In this document: positions 36,027 to 45,762 of the stretch, piece after piece
Numbering within the stretch: position 1 is the first letter of the stretch
How the letters are laid out: every line of letters starts with the position of its first letter
Origin: Paenibacillus rigui
GTDB lineage: Bacteria; Bacillota; Bacilli; Paenibacillales; NBRC-103111
DNA length: 64,000 nucleotides
Direction of reading: 5' to 3'
NCBI RefSeq assembly: GCF_002234615.1
Contig: NZ_NMQW01000053.1
Location: 1-64,000 of the forward strand
Notes under the pieces: model-generated
The model's database searches: none
What the model was told of the DNA's origin: nothing
The model's input: only the letters and a program-made list of their open reading frames with translations
Program-made: the position numbers and the translations under genes

Positions 36027-36281
36027 ATGGTGACCATTTTTGCCCGTATACTGGACCTTAGTCTGCTGGCAAAAAATACTTCGGCTAACTTTACAGATGT
36101 TGATATTGACTACTGGGCTAAGGATGGTATTCAACAAGCTGCAGCCGCCCATCTGGTTCCAGGGGCAACTGACGCTAAGTTTGAACCTAATAACAATGCC
36201 ACTCGCGCTGAAGCGGTAGCCATCATGATCCGTGCATTGGAGAGTGACGGCTCGATCAAGGAACTTATCCAAGGGTTGTAA
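35970..36281 (+). pseudogene. S-layer homology (SLH) domain remnant
   Basis: FTDVDIDYWAKDGIQQAAAA followed by FEPNNNATRAEAVAIMIRAL is one complete SLH repeat. Before it, AEMVTIFARILDL is the end of a preceding repeat. The upstream frame (35970 on) looks scrambled, and no start codon with a ribosome site is seen. This is the C-terminal tail of a larger S-layer-anchored protein whose front is lost. It could in principle be expressed from ATG 36027, but without a signal peptide it could not reach the wall. Confidence 0.65.
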
Positions 36282-36312
36282 AAGAATAGGACAAGTGAAG
36301 AAACACACAGCC

Positions 36313-36346
36313 AAGGCTGCTTTGAAATCCAAATCGAAGCAGCCTT
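36313..36346. terminator. Terminator between the SLH remnant and the VOC gene
   Basis: AAGGCTGCTT and AAGCAGCCTT form a 10-bp stem with a 14-base loop. It would serve the convergent VOC gene on the minus strand and the remnant on the plus strand. Confidence 0.65.
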
Positions 36347-36353
36347 GTTGTTA

Positions 36354-36830
36354 TCATTTGCAATGCTCCTCATGCTTCTCTTTCGCAGACATGTCAAAAT
36401 CAACATCCTCAATAAATTCTATCACTTCCCCATTCGGACTATGAATGACAGCATTCCTTATGACAAGCGGCGGTTCGCCAAGAGAAAGGGAATCGGGCTC
36501 GATATAAGGCTTTGCTCCCTTAGCAAGCGCTTTTTGAAACATTTCATCTACATTTTCTACATAGAAGGCGAAGTGTAATAACGCTCCATAAGCTACATCA
36601 TGTTCAGAGGATGATTTCCTTCCTTGGGCGGGAATGACCGCTTCATGATCAAAGATTTCAATACAGGTCCTTTGGTCAGGTGAAATCAACATGCAGGCTT
36701 CTTTGATTTGGAAGGATGGCAGGGTCCAATGATGGCCTATCCTAAATCCCAGAACGTCCGTATAAAATGCAATCGTTGCCTTGTAATCCTTGGCTTGAAT
36801 GGCTACATGAGAAAGGCCTTTTACGCTCAT
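36354..36830 (-). CDS. VOC-superfamily (glyoxalase/dioxygenase-like) protein
   Basis: The 158 residues form a paired beta-alpha-beta-beta-beta fold. GLSHVAIQAKDYKATIAFYT and DVLGFRIGHHW, then LLHFAFYVENVDEMFQKALA and NGEVIEFIED, supply the likely metal ligands His8, a central His and Glu near 144. The enzyme class cannot be fixed from sequence. It is divergent from an Lrp/AsnC regulator. Confidence 0.88.
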   Translation of the reverse strand: MSVKGLSHVAIQAKDYKATIAFYTDVLGFRIGHHWTLPSFQIKEACMLISPDQRTCIEIFDHEAVIPAQGRKSSSEHDVAYGALLHFAFYVENVDEMFQKALAKGAKPYIEPDSLSLGEPPLVIRNAVIHSPNGEVIEFIEDVDFDMSAKEKHEEHCK

Positions 36831-36979
36831 CTATAATCACTCCTCATTGAACTTGAGTTTATTATAGTGATCATCAAGCCTAAAATACATGCGGATAATA
36901 AGGATTTTGTAGTATGATGATGATTGAAATTAAGGCATTTTGGAAGATTAGCCTTATTTTGATCAGGGGGTATTTATAT

Positions 36980-37414
36980 ATGGAACAGCTCATCGATGAC
37001 GTGGATAAAAAGATCATGCAATTACTTCAACATAATGCAAGAATGCCTATTTCCCAAATCAGTAAAGAGGTTTCCATGTCCCAGCCGTCCGTTAAAGAAC
37101 GGATGATCAAGCTGGAAGAGAAAGGGGTCATTTCCGGATATACGGCGAAATTCCATTTACCGGCTCTGAATCGAGGGACGACCACCTTTATTTTACTAAA
37201 AACGGAGCATTGCCAAGAGCTCGTTGATTTTTGCATGGATAGACGGGAAGTGACCGATTTATTTCGTATCAGCGGGGAATATAACTATCTCATTAAGGTA
37301 CAAACGGCAACCATCGAGGAGCTAGAGGAGCTTCAAGATTCCCTTATCAAGCTTGGGCCTTCGAAGTCTCATATTAGTATGAAAAACATATTAGAACACC
37401 GGGTTTTGCTCTAA
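36980..37414 (+). CDS. Lrp/AsnC-family transcriptional regulator
   Basis: The N-terminal HTH (DDVDKKIMQLLQHNARMPIS, then QISKEVSMSQPSVKERMIKL) is followed by the RAM/AsnC ligand domain (TDLFRISGEYNYLIKVQTAT). ATG 36980 is favoured by AGGGGG about 9 bases before it; the longer frame to 36914 has none. It is divergent from the VOC gene and may control it. These regulators usually sense amino acids. Confidence 0.9.
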   Translation: MEQLIDDVDKKIMQLLQHNARMPISQISKEVSMSQPSVKERMIKLEEKGVISGYTAKFHLPALNRGTTTFILLKTEHCQELVDFCMDRREVTDLFRISGEYNYLIKVQTATIEELEELQDSLIKLGPSKSHISMKNILEHRVLL

Positions 37415-37462
37415 ATTCATGTTGCGGGCAGCCTGTCTGCGCATGTGATGAAGAACGGCTGA

Positions 37463-38197
37463 TTATTTCGATTTTGGCGGCGATGGCGTTTTCGAGCCAT
37501 AGGCGACGAAGAACCCGTCCTTTGTCCTGTTTGGAAGCGAAGGGGTGGAAACGACACCTTTATTTTGAATCATAACGCCTCGATTGCCGGGCTTTAGAAG
37601 AGGGTTCTTGCGATTGACCCGGCACCTGCTGAATGGGAATTTGTTATATCTCGCCAGTCGGGTGATTTCCCCGTCGATAGAAGGAGCCTCCATAATCCAT
37701 TCCGCTGTAGAAGCGGGTCCATTGTACTTGGTCACCTTGCGGAAGGTCCAGCCTTTCGTTTTATTGGATAGGATGATTAACCATTGGTTCGTGCCGCATC
37801 TTTTAGAGATTCTGGCGTACATCAGATCATTGGGGGAGACAGGAAACCGAATTTTAGTTTCAGGCGCCGGCAAAATTTCCCACCAGGCATAATAAACCGC
37901 TTTGCCTTTCACGTAATCTTGCTCCGTTCCCGTTTGAATCAACGAATTATTACCGAATCCATCGATTCCAACCCATGTCGAGGAATATTTGTTTGTTTTA
38001 CTGGGCCTTACCTTAGGAACTCTCCAGTATCCGGAAACACTGCGGTACGCATTTCTTTTTGCCTTCTTGATGGCATAGCCGGACCAATTTCCTGATGTCC
38101 ATCCCAGGGCCGCTTTTGGATACGCTCTTACCTTGGATGAAGCTGGCTTGAACGGAGCAGACCCTTTTCTTACCTTTCGCGTCAAACTGTCCACCAC
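37463..38197 (-). CDS. G1 (eqolisin-like) glutamic endopeptidase
   Basis: The match to the glutamic peptidase family is clear: GNWSGYAI near 36, TWVGIDG near 74, SLIQTGTEQ with the catalytic Gln at about 88, AVYYAWWEILPAP near 100, and ASTAEWIMEAP with the catalytic Glu at about 166. No signal peptide is seen, although these enzymes are usually secreted. The GTG start has only a weak ribosome site and is preceded by a run of six A, so the true N-terminus may lie in another frame. Bacterial G1 peptidases are less studied than the fungal ones. Confidence 0.8.
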   Translation of the reverse strand: MVDSLTRKVRKGSAPFKPASSKVRAYPKAALGWTSGNWSGYAIKKAKRNAYRSVSGYWRVPKVRPSKTNKYSSTWVGIDGFGNNSLIQTGTEQDYVKGKAVYYAWWEILPAPETKIRFPVSPNDLMYARISKRCGTNQWLIILSNKTKGWTFRKVTKYNGPASTAEWIMEAPSIDGEITRLARYNKFPFSRCRVNRKNPLLKPGNRGVMIQNKGVVSTPSLPNRTKDGFFVAYGSKTPSPPKSK

Positions 38198-38489
38198 CTT
38201 TTTTGTCTTTACTTATCAGGCTATTCAAACGGTGAAGGAGTGGAAACGGACACCTGCCGCAGAGCTACCCCATCGTATCCGACGGGAGACGGATGGAAGG
38301 GTGGTGAAGCAGGCAGCGTTCTGGTGAAAATTGTAGAAAATGGAGGAAGGCTAAACCGATAAAAATAGGTCCAAGGGACGGGAAATCAGCTGCCTTCATG
38401 AAAATTTATACAAAAATTATCAAATATTTCTTTAAAACATAGAAAATCCATTATATAATAGACCCATTATCTAGAAATGGGGTCGAATT

Positions 38490-38828
38490 ATGTCATCACT
38501 TTTGCAAAAACAAAACCTAACAACAGAACAGCTTCAACTACTTGCTTCCGAGATGAGCAAGAAACAAAAATCAGGCGGAGTTGCTTGGTTGCTTTGGTTC
38601 TTTACAGGCGGGATCGGGGGTCATCGATTCTATCTGGGCCGAATCGGAACAGGGGTTGCCATGCTGCTTACGCTCGGCGGATTAGGGATCTGGACATTGG
38701 TTGACTTGTTTTTGATGTCCGGAATGATTAAGAGCACGAACGAGAGCATCGAGAATGAGATCCTCTCTGAGATTCGTTTGCTCAGCCAAGCCAAAGCTAA
38801 CACAGAAGTGGCTGCAGGTCGGGAATAA
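38490..38828 (+). CDS. TM2-domain protein
   Basis: A short cytosolic start is followed by two transmembrane helices with the TM2 hallmark [20 protein letters not shown], then [11 protein letters not shown]. About 30 charged residues end the protein. The function of bacterial TM2 proteins is unknown. It stands 13 bases before a second TM2-like gene. TATAAT at 38454 is a possible -10. Confidence 0.85.
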   Translation: MSSLLQKQNLTTEQLQLLASEMSKKQKSGGVAWLLWFFTGGIGGHRFYLGRIGTGVAMLLTLGGLGIWTLVDLFLMSGMIKSTNESIENEILSEIRLLSQAKANTEVAAGRE

Positions 38829-38841
38829 CGAGTAGAGCCTG

Positions 38842-39237
38842 ATGGATAATTTAAAATTATTACGTACTTTAACTCTGGAAGAGTTGGGAATACTAGAGGC
38901 GGAATCACAGAAGAAGATGAAATCCAAGGATGTCGCTTGGGGCCTTTGGACAGGCCTGCACTTCATCGGTGCACACCGCTTTTATACAAATAATCATTTG
39001 TACGCAAGCTTCATGTTAGCGACGAGCTTAATCCCGAGTATCGCTATTTTCCTTCTTGCGGTATATACCGAATTGGAAGGGTTCAGTTACTTCATGTTGT
39101 GGTTCTTTATTTCCATACTGATTGGCTCCTTTCTTTGGGGCTGGGTTGATGCTTTTTTCCTGAACAAACGGATAGAAGAGATCAACCTTGAACAGGAACG
39201 CATCATTATCCATCGAATCAAAGGAATGGAATCCTAA
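38842..39237 (+). CDS. Diverged TM2-like membrane protein
   Basis: The start LRTLTLEELGILEAESQKKM parallels that of the TM2 gene before it, and GLHFIGAHRFYTNNHLYASF is a recognisable TM2 motif. This protein has an extra hydrophobic segment (about three in all). It most likely arose by duplication of the upstream gene followed by divergence, and a shared operon is probable. Confidence 0.8.
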   Translation: MDNLKLLRTLTLEELGILEAESQKKMKSKDVAWGLWTGLHFIGAHRFYTNNHLYASFMLATSLIPSIAIFLLAVYTELEGFSYFMLWFFISILIGSFLWGWVDAFFLNKRIEEINLEQERIIIHRIKGMES

Positions 39238-39248
39238 TCAGCACTTCT

Positions 39249-39288
39249 AAACACAACCCGTCTGTTTCCAGAGGGTTGTGTTTTTTTG
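39249..39288 (+). terminator. Terminator after the TM2 pair
   Basis: AACACAACCC pairs with GGGTTGTGTT and is followed by a run of seven or more T. Confidence 0.85.
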
Positions 39289-39366
39289 TTTTGGAACAAC
39301 GCCGATGAAGATCGGGTGTCGGAAATACGCGGGGAATATCTGCGGGAGGCTTCCACCAGGATGCAG

Positions 39367-40644
39367 TCAGGCACTGGCCTCCGGATGCATGGCTCGTTGG
39401 GTGCTTCGCTTCCGGGTCTTTCGGGTCTTCCGGGTCGTATATAAAAAGAAATAACCGAATGCCACAAGGGTGCATATCACGATATCCATACCGATTAACG
39501 CTTGATAATGATGGAAGTAATCGAACGAAACGCCCCCTATAAACGCCCCCAGAATACCGCCCCCTTGGTGAAAAAGAAGGAGCCAGCCGGTCTGCTTGCC
39601 TTTTCCGCCTGCATATTCATTAACGATGAGCAGCCCGCCCGGAATGGCGCTTAAATAGGTGATGCCGAAGGCGAAGGCGAAAATCACCGGGGACCATCCG
39701 AGGTGCATAAAGAGAAGGGAAAATCCCGCAATCCGAATGCCGTACAACAGGGTCATCATCCCCAGCTTATTGACCCGGTCCAGCAAATAACCGAAAATCA
39801 ACGACCCGACGATCTCCATCATCCCCAGCACACTCATTGAAAGGGCAATGGTGCCAGGCGCTACGTTCGCCGATTGATGAATGGCAGCTAGGTTCATTTC
39901 GACGGTGCCCATGTTAAAGCCGCAGGCGAACAAGGCGCCTGCAACGACCGGAAGGATCGGCAGATGCATGGCGAACCCGGAGCGAATCCGGGCTTGCTCC
40001 TGTACGTCTCCAGCCTTGGCTGCGGCCGCATCAGAAGCTTTGTCCTCAAGCTGCTCCTTCCATGATGCGCTCCTGATACCAAACCAGATGACCGGCAGCG
40101 TAACGACGATCCCGAGTATAAATGCGGCAAGAAATGCATCCTTCCAGGTCAGCCAGCTCTCGGACACGAAGATGGGGGTGCTGATCGCTAGCCCCAGGGA
40201 GGAAGCGCTCGCCAGCAATCCGGTCGCCTTGGCCCGGTGATGCCGAAACCAATCGAAAATCAGGATATAGGTCGTCGATGTCCCGATCCCGACAAAGCCC
40301 GAGATGATCCCGTATCCGACAAAGAAAAGAATAGAATGATGACCGAATACGACGGTCCCCGTCCCCAGGATTCCGATGAATGAGCTCAGGAGCATGACTT
40401 TCTTAGGGCCGTACCGGTCCACGAGCCAACCGCCTAACGGAGCGCATAGGGCGGCGATCAACAAGTTGGTGGACCAGGCCATCGAAATAAATCCTCTGCT
40501 GATCTGTAAATCGTGAGCGATTTGCACTTGAAAAAAAGCCATGATAAACCGTGTCAGCGCCCCGATGAATCCAATGATCCAGAGAGAGGCCAATCCTATC
40601 CATGCCTGCTTTGATTCCTTAAACCAGGTCGTCTCCACCCGCAT
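39367..40644 (-). CDS. MFS transporter (oxalate/formate-antiporter-like type)
   Basis: Twelve hydrophobic helices with WSTNLLIAALCAPLGGWLVD, RYGPKKVMLLSSF and IFGYLLDRVNK place it in the MFS, closest in pattern to the OFA/monocarboxylate branch. The substrate is unknown. The C-terminal tail contains a small Arg-Lys-Thr repeat (TRKTRKTRKR). It is divergent from a TetR regulator across a perfect palindrome and is almost certainly its target. Confidence 0.88.
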   Translation of the reverse strand: MRVETTWFKESKQAWIGLASLWIIGFIGALTRFIMAFFQVQIAHDLQISRGFISMAWSTNLLIAALCAPLGGWLVDRYGPKKVMLLSSFIGILGTGTVVFGHHSILFFVGYGIISGFVGIGTSTTYILIFDWFRHHRAKATGLLASASSLGLAISTPIFVSESWLTWKDAFLAAFILGIVVTLPVIWFGIRSASWKEQLEDKASDAAAAKAGDVQEQARIRSGFAMHLPILPVVAGALFACGFNMGTVEMNLAAIHQSANVAPGTIALSMSVLGMMEIVGSLIFGYLLDRVNKLGMMTLLYGIRIAGFSLLFMHLGWSPVIFAFAFGITYLSAIPGGLLIVNEYAGGKGKQTGWLLLFHQGGGILGAFIGGVSFDYFHHYQALIGMDIVICTLVAFGYFFLYTTRKTRKTRKRSTQRAMHPEASA

Positions 40645-40673
40645 TCCTCCAGTATGGTTTGAATAAATAAATA

Positions 40674-40695
40674 AAAGATACCGATCGGTATCTTT
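40674..40695. promoter_or_regulatory. TetR-type palindromic operator
   Basis: AGATACCGATCGGTATCT (40676-40693) is perfectly symmetric and extends two further bases on each side. It lies between the divergent MFS and TetR genes. The ATACCGATCGGTAT core is typical of TetR-family operators. Confidence 0.8.
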
Positions 40696-40784
40696 ACTAT
40701 AGCACGATCGTATTCCTTTTTGAAAGCCTTATTTCCTTTGGTATAATGAAAGGAATCATTTTAAACGCAAAGGGGAGAATGCAC

Positions 40785-41378
40785 ATGCCAAAGGGAGAAA
40801 ACACCCGCAAGCGTATTATCGCCAAGTCAGCCGAGCTGTTTAACCAGAAAGGCTATGCAGGCTCATCCTTATCCGACATTACGGAGCTAACGGGCATCAA
40901 GAAGGGCGGCATTTACCGCCACTTTGCCAGCAAGGATGAAATTGCCCTTGAGGCGTACAGCTATGCGGGCGGTGTCGTGGGGCGAGCCATCCAAGAGGCG
41001 CTTGAACGGGAAGCTACGGCGATGGGCAAGCTGCTTGTTTTTTTGAAGGTGTATGAGAACGTTGTCGAAGCGCCTCCTTTTGTAGGAGGCTGTCCTCTGC
41101 TCAACCTGGCTACCGAAAGCGATGACGGTCATCCCATCTTACGCGAAAGAGCCCGGAAAGGCTTAACAGGCACTCTGGATCAGATGAAATCCATTATTTT
41201 GGAGGGCGTTCAATCCGGTGAATTCAAGTCGGACCTGGACATCGATGCACTAGCGACCTTGACCTTGTCCATTATGGAAGGCGGCATTATGATCAGTAAG
41301 CTGGACGGGGATAATCGGCATATGCAGATGAATATGGAGAGTCTTATCGCTTATTTCAAAGCCGTGTGCTTGCGCTAA
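40785..41378 (+). CDS. TetR/AcrR-family transcriptional regulator
   Basis: The N-terminal HTH reads TRKRIIAKSAELFNQKGYAG, SSLSDITELTGIKKGGIYRH and FASKDEIALEAYSY. The C-terminal helical domain has the PFVGGCPLLNLATESDD pattern of the YxaF/LmrA-like branch. ATG 40785 has AAGGGGAG 8 bases upstream. It probably represses the divergent MFS gene and itself through the palindrome at 40674-40695. Confidence 0.92.
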   Translation: MPKGENTRKRIIAKSAELFNQKGYAGSSLSDITELTGIKKGGIYRHFASKDEIALEAYSYAGGVVGRAIQEALEREATAMGKLLVFLKVYENVVEAPPFVGGCPLLNLATESDDGHPILRERARKGLTGTLDQMKSIILEGVQSGEFKSDLDIDALATLTLSIMEGGIMISKLDGDNRHMQMNMESLIAYFKAVCLR

Positions 41379-41440
41379 AATAAGAAAAGGACGGCCCCGT
41401 AACCGCCGAATTTGGCAAGAGGGGGACGGCGAGTACAAAT

Positions 41441-41470
41441 AAAGCCCTGTCGCTTGGGACAGGGCTTTCT
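41441..41470. terminator. Bidirectional terminator between TetR and the hybrid kinase
   Basis: AAAGCCCTGTC and GACAGGGCTTT form an 11-bp stem with a 6-base loop between two convergent genes. Confidence 0.85.
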
Positions 41471-41474
41471 ATTC

Positions 41475-44400
41475 TTATGCCTTCCTCTGATCTGGAATGA
41501 CAAAGGACACGGCCGTTCCTTCGTTGGGCTTGCTCGTAATAGACAGCCCTTGGCCGTACAATTGGGTCAACCGGCGGTTCGTATTGGCAAGCCCGATCCC
41601 GCCCTTTCCCTTTATGGTTGGACTCAGCAGATGAGCCGCCTGTTCCGGCTCCATCCCTATCCCGTTATCCTGGACCTCGATCAGCGTGAAGCCGTCCTGA
41701 CGGGCAATCCGAAGGCGGACTGTACCACCGATGCTTCGGCTGAGAAGACCGTGCTTCACGGCATTTTCAATCAGCGGCTGGATCGAAAGCGGAGGGAGAC
41801 GCAGGCTGAGCTCGGGCTCCACCTCCCAGACGACGGACAGCCTGTCCCGGAAACGCTCTTTTTCAATATACAAATACGCTTCCACCAGCTCCAGCTCATG
41901 GGATAGCTCGACCAGCTCCCCTGTATTGAGGTAATCAAAGCTGATCCGCAAAAAAGAGGTAAAGGCATCGCCCAGTTGCTTCATTCTTTCCGTATCAATA
42001 TCGCTTAGCGCCATAAGAGAGTTCAGCGTGTTGAACAGAAAATGGGGATGGATCTGTGCTTGCAGATAGGCCGCCTCCATGCGTAATCGTTCATTGAAGG
42101 ATTGCTTCAGCGATGTCAATGCCCGGATACGGTACTTCAGCTCCAGTGCATCCACCGGCTTGGTAACGTAATCGTTGGCTCCCGCGGCGAACCCGGTATA
42201 AATATCGGCAGGCTGGCTGCGGGCAGTCAGCAGCAAGACCGGAAGCTCGGACACGGAGTATTGCTCCCTTACCCTCTGAGTCAGCTCATAGCCGGACATA
42301 TGCGGCATCATGACATCGGCTATCAGTAAATCCCATTGCTGTGTACCTAGCAAATCCAGTACCTCACGGGCTGAATGGGCTGTTGTGATGTGATAAGGCT
42401 CCGTGGATAGCATACTGACAAGCACATTCAGGTTGACGGGATCGTCGTCCACGGCCAGAATATTCACCCGCTGCGCGTTCAAAAGCGGTGGCATGAGTAC
42501 AGTCGCCGCCACTTCGCCAACTGCGGAGTTCGAGGCGAATAGCCCGGCCGACAGCTCCTCCGCACGAACCGTAGCCGCATCGTGAGGAGAAGATGCTGGT
42601 GATAATGAGGTACTAGATGCATCCGCTAAAGGCAGCCTGAAGCTGAAAGCGGAGCCTTTCCCCAGTTCGGAGCGAACGGTAATTGCGCCCCCATGCAGCT
42701 CGACCAGCTGCTTGCATATGCTTAGCCCCAGTCCAATCCCTCTGCCATCGTGTATTCCATAAGTCCCTTGTTCATAAGGCAGGAACACCCGCTTCTGCGT
42801 TTCTTCATCCATACCTACCCCTGTATCCGAGACGTAAATGACGGCATGTCCGTCATGAGTTTCCGCAGAAACGGTGATGCTTCCTTCTTCCGTGTATTTG
42901 AGCGCATTGTGCAGCAGATTATACAAAATTTGAACGAGCCTTTTCTCATCGGCCATGACCGGCGGCATGGTGGCGGCAATTTCCATGTGCAGCTGGATAG
43001 GCTTTCCCTCCGTCATAAATCTGAGCATCATGATGACACCGGGAACGATCGATTGAATGTTTAAAGGCTCCTGGCGGAGCACAATCCGGTGTTCCTGAAG
43101 CCGCACAACATCGAGAAGGTCCCCCAGCATATGGGCCATGCGGCGGCTGATGGTGATCAGCAGCTCCATGTCCTTAACGCTCTTCGCCTGCATCTTCTCT
43201 TTCTCTTTCATTACGACGTTCTCCGCGATATTCATAATGCCATGCAGCGGTGTTCTCAGCTCATGGGAGGTGTTCGCCAGGAATTGATCCTTCAGCTTGT
43301 CGGCCCTCGTCAGCTGTTCGTTGAGCCTGGAGATTTGCCTGGAATTACGGAAATATTTTTTGAACCAATAAGCGGAAAAGCCGGTGATTGCCACAATGAT
43401 ATCGATCGGATAGTAAACGGTCGTCACATCTTTTGCGGACTCTACGATGCTCCATGTAAAATTGGAGGTGATGCCTGCTGCGGAAATAAGCAGGTAAACG
43501 ATATCTTTGTCGGGCTGCCGGAAGATGAACGTGCCCACGACATAGATGAACCAGGCAAAGCCCAGCAAATAGATGGCGTGAAACAGGTTCCAGTTCACGA
43601 CGGTATTCACCCACGTAACGGGTGCGGCAATCAGGAAGGCCGTAAAGGCAACGATCACTACAGTATAAGCCTGCAGCCGCACATTTCGCACAGGCTCGGA
43701 AGCAAACCGCTTAAAGAGAAGAAGAATAAATAAATTTTGCCACAGGAGCGAGATGAGCCGGATTTTTACCGCCCATGCGTAATTGATCGGCAGCCACAGC
43801 TGCAGCACGTTATCATGCCCTATCAATATGGCTATGCCCACGCTTAGCGTTAATAGAGCCGTAATGAACAAGGTTCGTTCCTGGGGATTAAATACGTATA
43901 GGATAAAAGCATACAAACCGTGAAGCAGCAAAATGAGAAAGATAGTCATTTGAAATCCGATGGAATACCAGCGAACGTAATCGATGGCCGCTTGCGAGCC
44001 GAAGCGAAGGGAGCGCAGGAGACCCCCGTTGGAAGGATCCTCATAGTTGGCCACCCGAATAAGCAAATCGAGCTCCGTTGTGCCCTCTACCGCATACGAA
44101 GCGGTGAAGGAAATATTTTTGGCCTTGTTTTCTTCAGCGCTCGTACCCAGTGTGCCCATTCCTCCGAACACGACCCCGTTGATATCCAGCCCCGAGGCGG
44201 CCTGGATTCCTTGAAGCCAGAAGGCGGCGGGCGCCGTCAGCGGATCGGTCAGAATGCGCAGCCGATACGTTCCGTACCCATACGAGGATCCGGAATCCTG
44301 ATGCAGCACATTTCCCCAGTCACCCGGGACCTGAATCGGCTGGAATTGCTCTTCCTCCGACGGCAGGCTCTGACGGGAAATGAATTTTCCCGGTGCAAAC

Positions 44401-44606
44401 TGCCACTCCCCATCCAAAAAGAACGAAGGGGATTTCTCCAAGTCTTTGCCGCGGAGGTCGAGTACGCCGTTGACGGGTCGAGGACTGTCGGCTGTATAAA
44501 ACATCCCCGCCCATAACCACCGAAGACCTTGGAGAGCGCCAAGAAAGAGAAGAATGAGCAAAACATATTTGATTGTGGTTTTATTAATTACATTCCTCGT
44601 CATCAT
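41475..44606 (-). CDS. Dual-kinase hybrid sensor (7TMR-DISM, HisKA, REC, LytS-type kinase)
   Basis: The protein has 1043 residues. An N-terminal TM and an extracytoplasmic 7TMR-DISM sensory domain occupy about 35-200, and the 7TM block about 215-415. The first kinase has [20 protein letters not shown] (His) and [19 protein letters not shown] boxes. A receiver with [15 protein letters not shown] and [15 protein letters not shown] follows. A second, LytS-like kinase then has [20 protein letters not shown] and [16 protein letters not shown]. Two phospho-acceptor histidines of different kinase classes in one chain is unusual but occurs in Paenibacillus-like genomes. It diverges from the biosynthetic cluster, 163 bases away, and may control it; no cognate regulator gene is adjacent. 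Confidence 0.88.
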   Translation of the reverse strand: MMTRNVINKTTIKYVLLILLFLGALQGLRWLWAGMFYTADSPRPVNGVLDLRGKDLEKSPSFFLDGEWQFAPGKFISRQSLPSEEEQFQPIQVPGDWGNVLHQDSGSSYGYGTYRLRILTDPLTAPAAFWLQGIQAASGLDINGVVFGGMGTLGTSAEENKAKNISFTASYAVEGTTELDLLIRVANYEDPSNGGLLRSLRFGSQAAIDYVRWYSIGFQMTIFLILLLHGLYAFILYVFNPQERTLFITALLTLSVGIAILIGHDNVLQLWLPINYAWAVKIRLISLLWQNLFILLLFKRFASEPVRNVRLQAYTVVIVAFTAFLIAAPVTWVNTVVNWNLFHAIYLLGFAWFIYVVGTFIFRQPDKDIVYLLISAAGITSNFTWSIVESAKDVTTVYYPIDIIVAITGFSAYWFKKYFRNSRQISRLNEQLTRADKLKDQFLANTSHELRTPLHGIMNIAENVVMKEKEKMQAKSVKDMELLITISRRMAHMLGDLLDVVRLQEHRIVLRQEPLNIQSIVPGVIMMLRFMTEGKPIQLHMEIAATMPPVMADEKRLVQILYNLLHNALKYTEEGSITVSAETHDGHAVIYVSDTGVGMDEETQKRVFLPYEQGTYGIHDGRGIGLGLSICKQLVELHGGAITVRSELGKGSAFSFRLPLADASSTSLSPASSPHDAATVRAEELSAGLFASNSAVGEVAATVLMPPLLNAQRVNILAVDDDPVNLNVLVSMLSTEPYHITTAHSAREVLDLLGTQQWDLLIADVMMPHMSGYELTQRVREQYSVSELPVLLLTARSQPADIYTGFAAGANDYVTKPVDALELKYRIRALTSLKQSFNERLRMEAAYLQAQIHPHFLFNTLNSLMALSDIDTERMKQLGDAFTSFLRISFDYLNTGELVELSHELELVEAYLYIEKERFRDRLSVVWEVEPELSLRLPPLSIQPLIENAVKHGLLSRSIGGTVRLRIARQDGFTLIEVQDNGIGMEPEQAAHLLSPTIKGKGGIGLANTNRRLTQLYGQGLSITSKPNEGTAVSFVIPDQRKA

Positions 44607-44713
44607 GCGGACAAATTCGACATCCCCGGTGCATATTCCTTCATGCTTTCTATGTCCTTCATAGCGTATATTGACGAAAATAGGGGTACTAGCGCAACTT
44701 AGTACTAGGAATT

Positions 44714-44739
44714 ATTCTCCATTGCTATACAATGAGAAT
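44714..44739. promoter_or_regulatory. Inverted repeat over the putative -10 of the biosynthetic cluster
   Basis: ATTCTCCATTG and CAATGAGAAT (one bulged base) flank CTATA, so a possible -10 TATACAAT lies in the centre. It sits about 30 bases before the KAS III start and is a plausible operator. Confidence 0.4.
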
Positions 44740-44769
44740 GACACAATGCTTAGCATAACGGAGGAGAAC

Positions 44770-45762
44770 ATGGCACTGAGAGTGAGAATTGCGGGGACCG
44801 GCACTTATTTGCCGGAGTGTCTTATAACGGATGCGGAGATGGACGCGAGGCTTCAGGTGAAGCCCGGCTGGGTGAACAAGAAGACCAATGTCGTGAAGCG
44901 GCATTTTATACAAAATGAAACGGCTTCCCGGATGGGGGCGAAGGCGGCACGGCGGGCGCTGGATGCGGCAGGGCTTGAATTTGCACAGATCGACTGCCTG
45001 GTGTGTACGAGCGCTACGATGGAGCAGCCAATTCCATGCACGGCTTCCTTGATTCAGAAGGCTTTAGGGCAGGAGCAGTCGGGTGTGCCCTCATTTGACG
45101 TCAATTCCACTTGCTTAAGCTTTGTCGCGGGACTGGACATGATGTCTTATATGGTGCACGCCGGGCGATACCGAAGGGTACTGCTCATCGCGACGGAGGT
45201 AGCGTCCAAGGGACTGAATTGGCAGCAAAAAGAAAGCGCGGCGCTGTTCGGTGACGGAGCCGCCGCCGTCGTCATTGAACGTTCGGAGGACGACTGTTCC
45301 CGTATTTTGCATGCGGCGATGGAAACGTACAGCAGCGGGGCTCATTATTCCGAAATCCGGGGGGGCGGCAGCGCGATGCATGCCAGCAAGTATACGGAAG
45401 CGACGGCTGCGGACTATTTGTTCGACATGAACGGAGAGGCGATTTTCCGGATGGCCTCCAAGCTGCTGCCGGATTTTCTGCAGGGGATGCTTGGGGCGAC
45501 CGGGAGCCGGATCGGCGATTACCGCCTGGTTATTCCGCATCAGGGCAGCGCGATGGCGATGAGGCTGCTCCGCAGGAAGCTAGGGATCGCGGAAGAGCAG
45601 CTCATGTACATTACGCCGGACCATGGCAACACAATCGCGGCCTCCATCCCGATGGGGCTGCACGAGGCGATCCGTCAAGGACGCATCCAACGCGGCGACC
45701 GGGTGCTGCTGCTCGGGACGTCGGCCGGATTTTCGATGGGAGGCATCGATTTTGTATACTGA
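44770..45762 (+). CDS. 3-oxoacyl-ACP synthase III-like (KAS III/OleA-like) condensing enzyme
   Basis: The 330-residue thiolase-fold condensing enzyme has an intact Cys-His-Asn triad: C115 in VNSTCLSF, H257 in VIPHQGSA and N287 in DHGNTIAA. It opens with RIAGTGTYLPE, and FGDGAAAVVIE precedes the C-terminal half. It is not with fatty-acid genes; it heads a run of overlapping biosynthetic genes, so it probably joins two acyl units to start a specialised product. Start ATG 44770 follows GGAGGAG. Its last codons contain the ribosome site of the ATP-grasp gene. Specific OleA-type head-to-head condensation is an inference from the neighbouring OleD-like gene. Confidence 0.85.
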   Translation: MALRVRIAGTGTYLPECLITDAEMDARLQVKPGWVNKKTNVVKRHFIQNETASRMGAKAARRALDAAGLEFAQIDCLVCTSATMEQPIPCTASLIQKALGQEQSGVPSFDVNSTCLSFVAGLDMMSYMVHAGRYRRVLLIATEVASKGLNWQQKESAALFGDGAAAVVIERSEDDCSRILHAAMETYSSGAHYSEIRGGGSAMHASKYTEATAADYLFDMNGEAIFRMASKLLPDFLQGMLGATGSRIGDYRLVIPHQGSAMAMRLLRRKLGIAEEQLMYITPDHGNTIAASIPMGLHEAIRQGRIQRGDRVLLLGTSAGFSMGGIDFVY

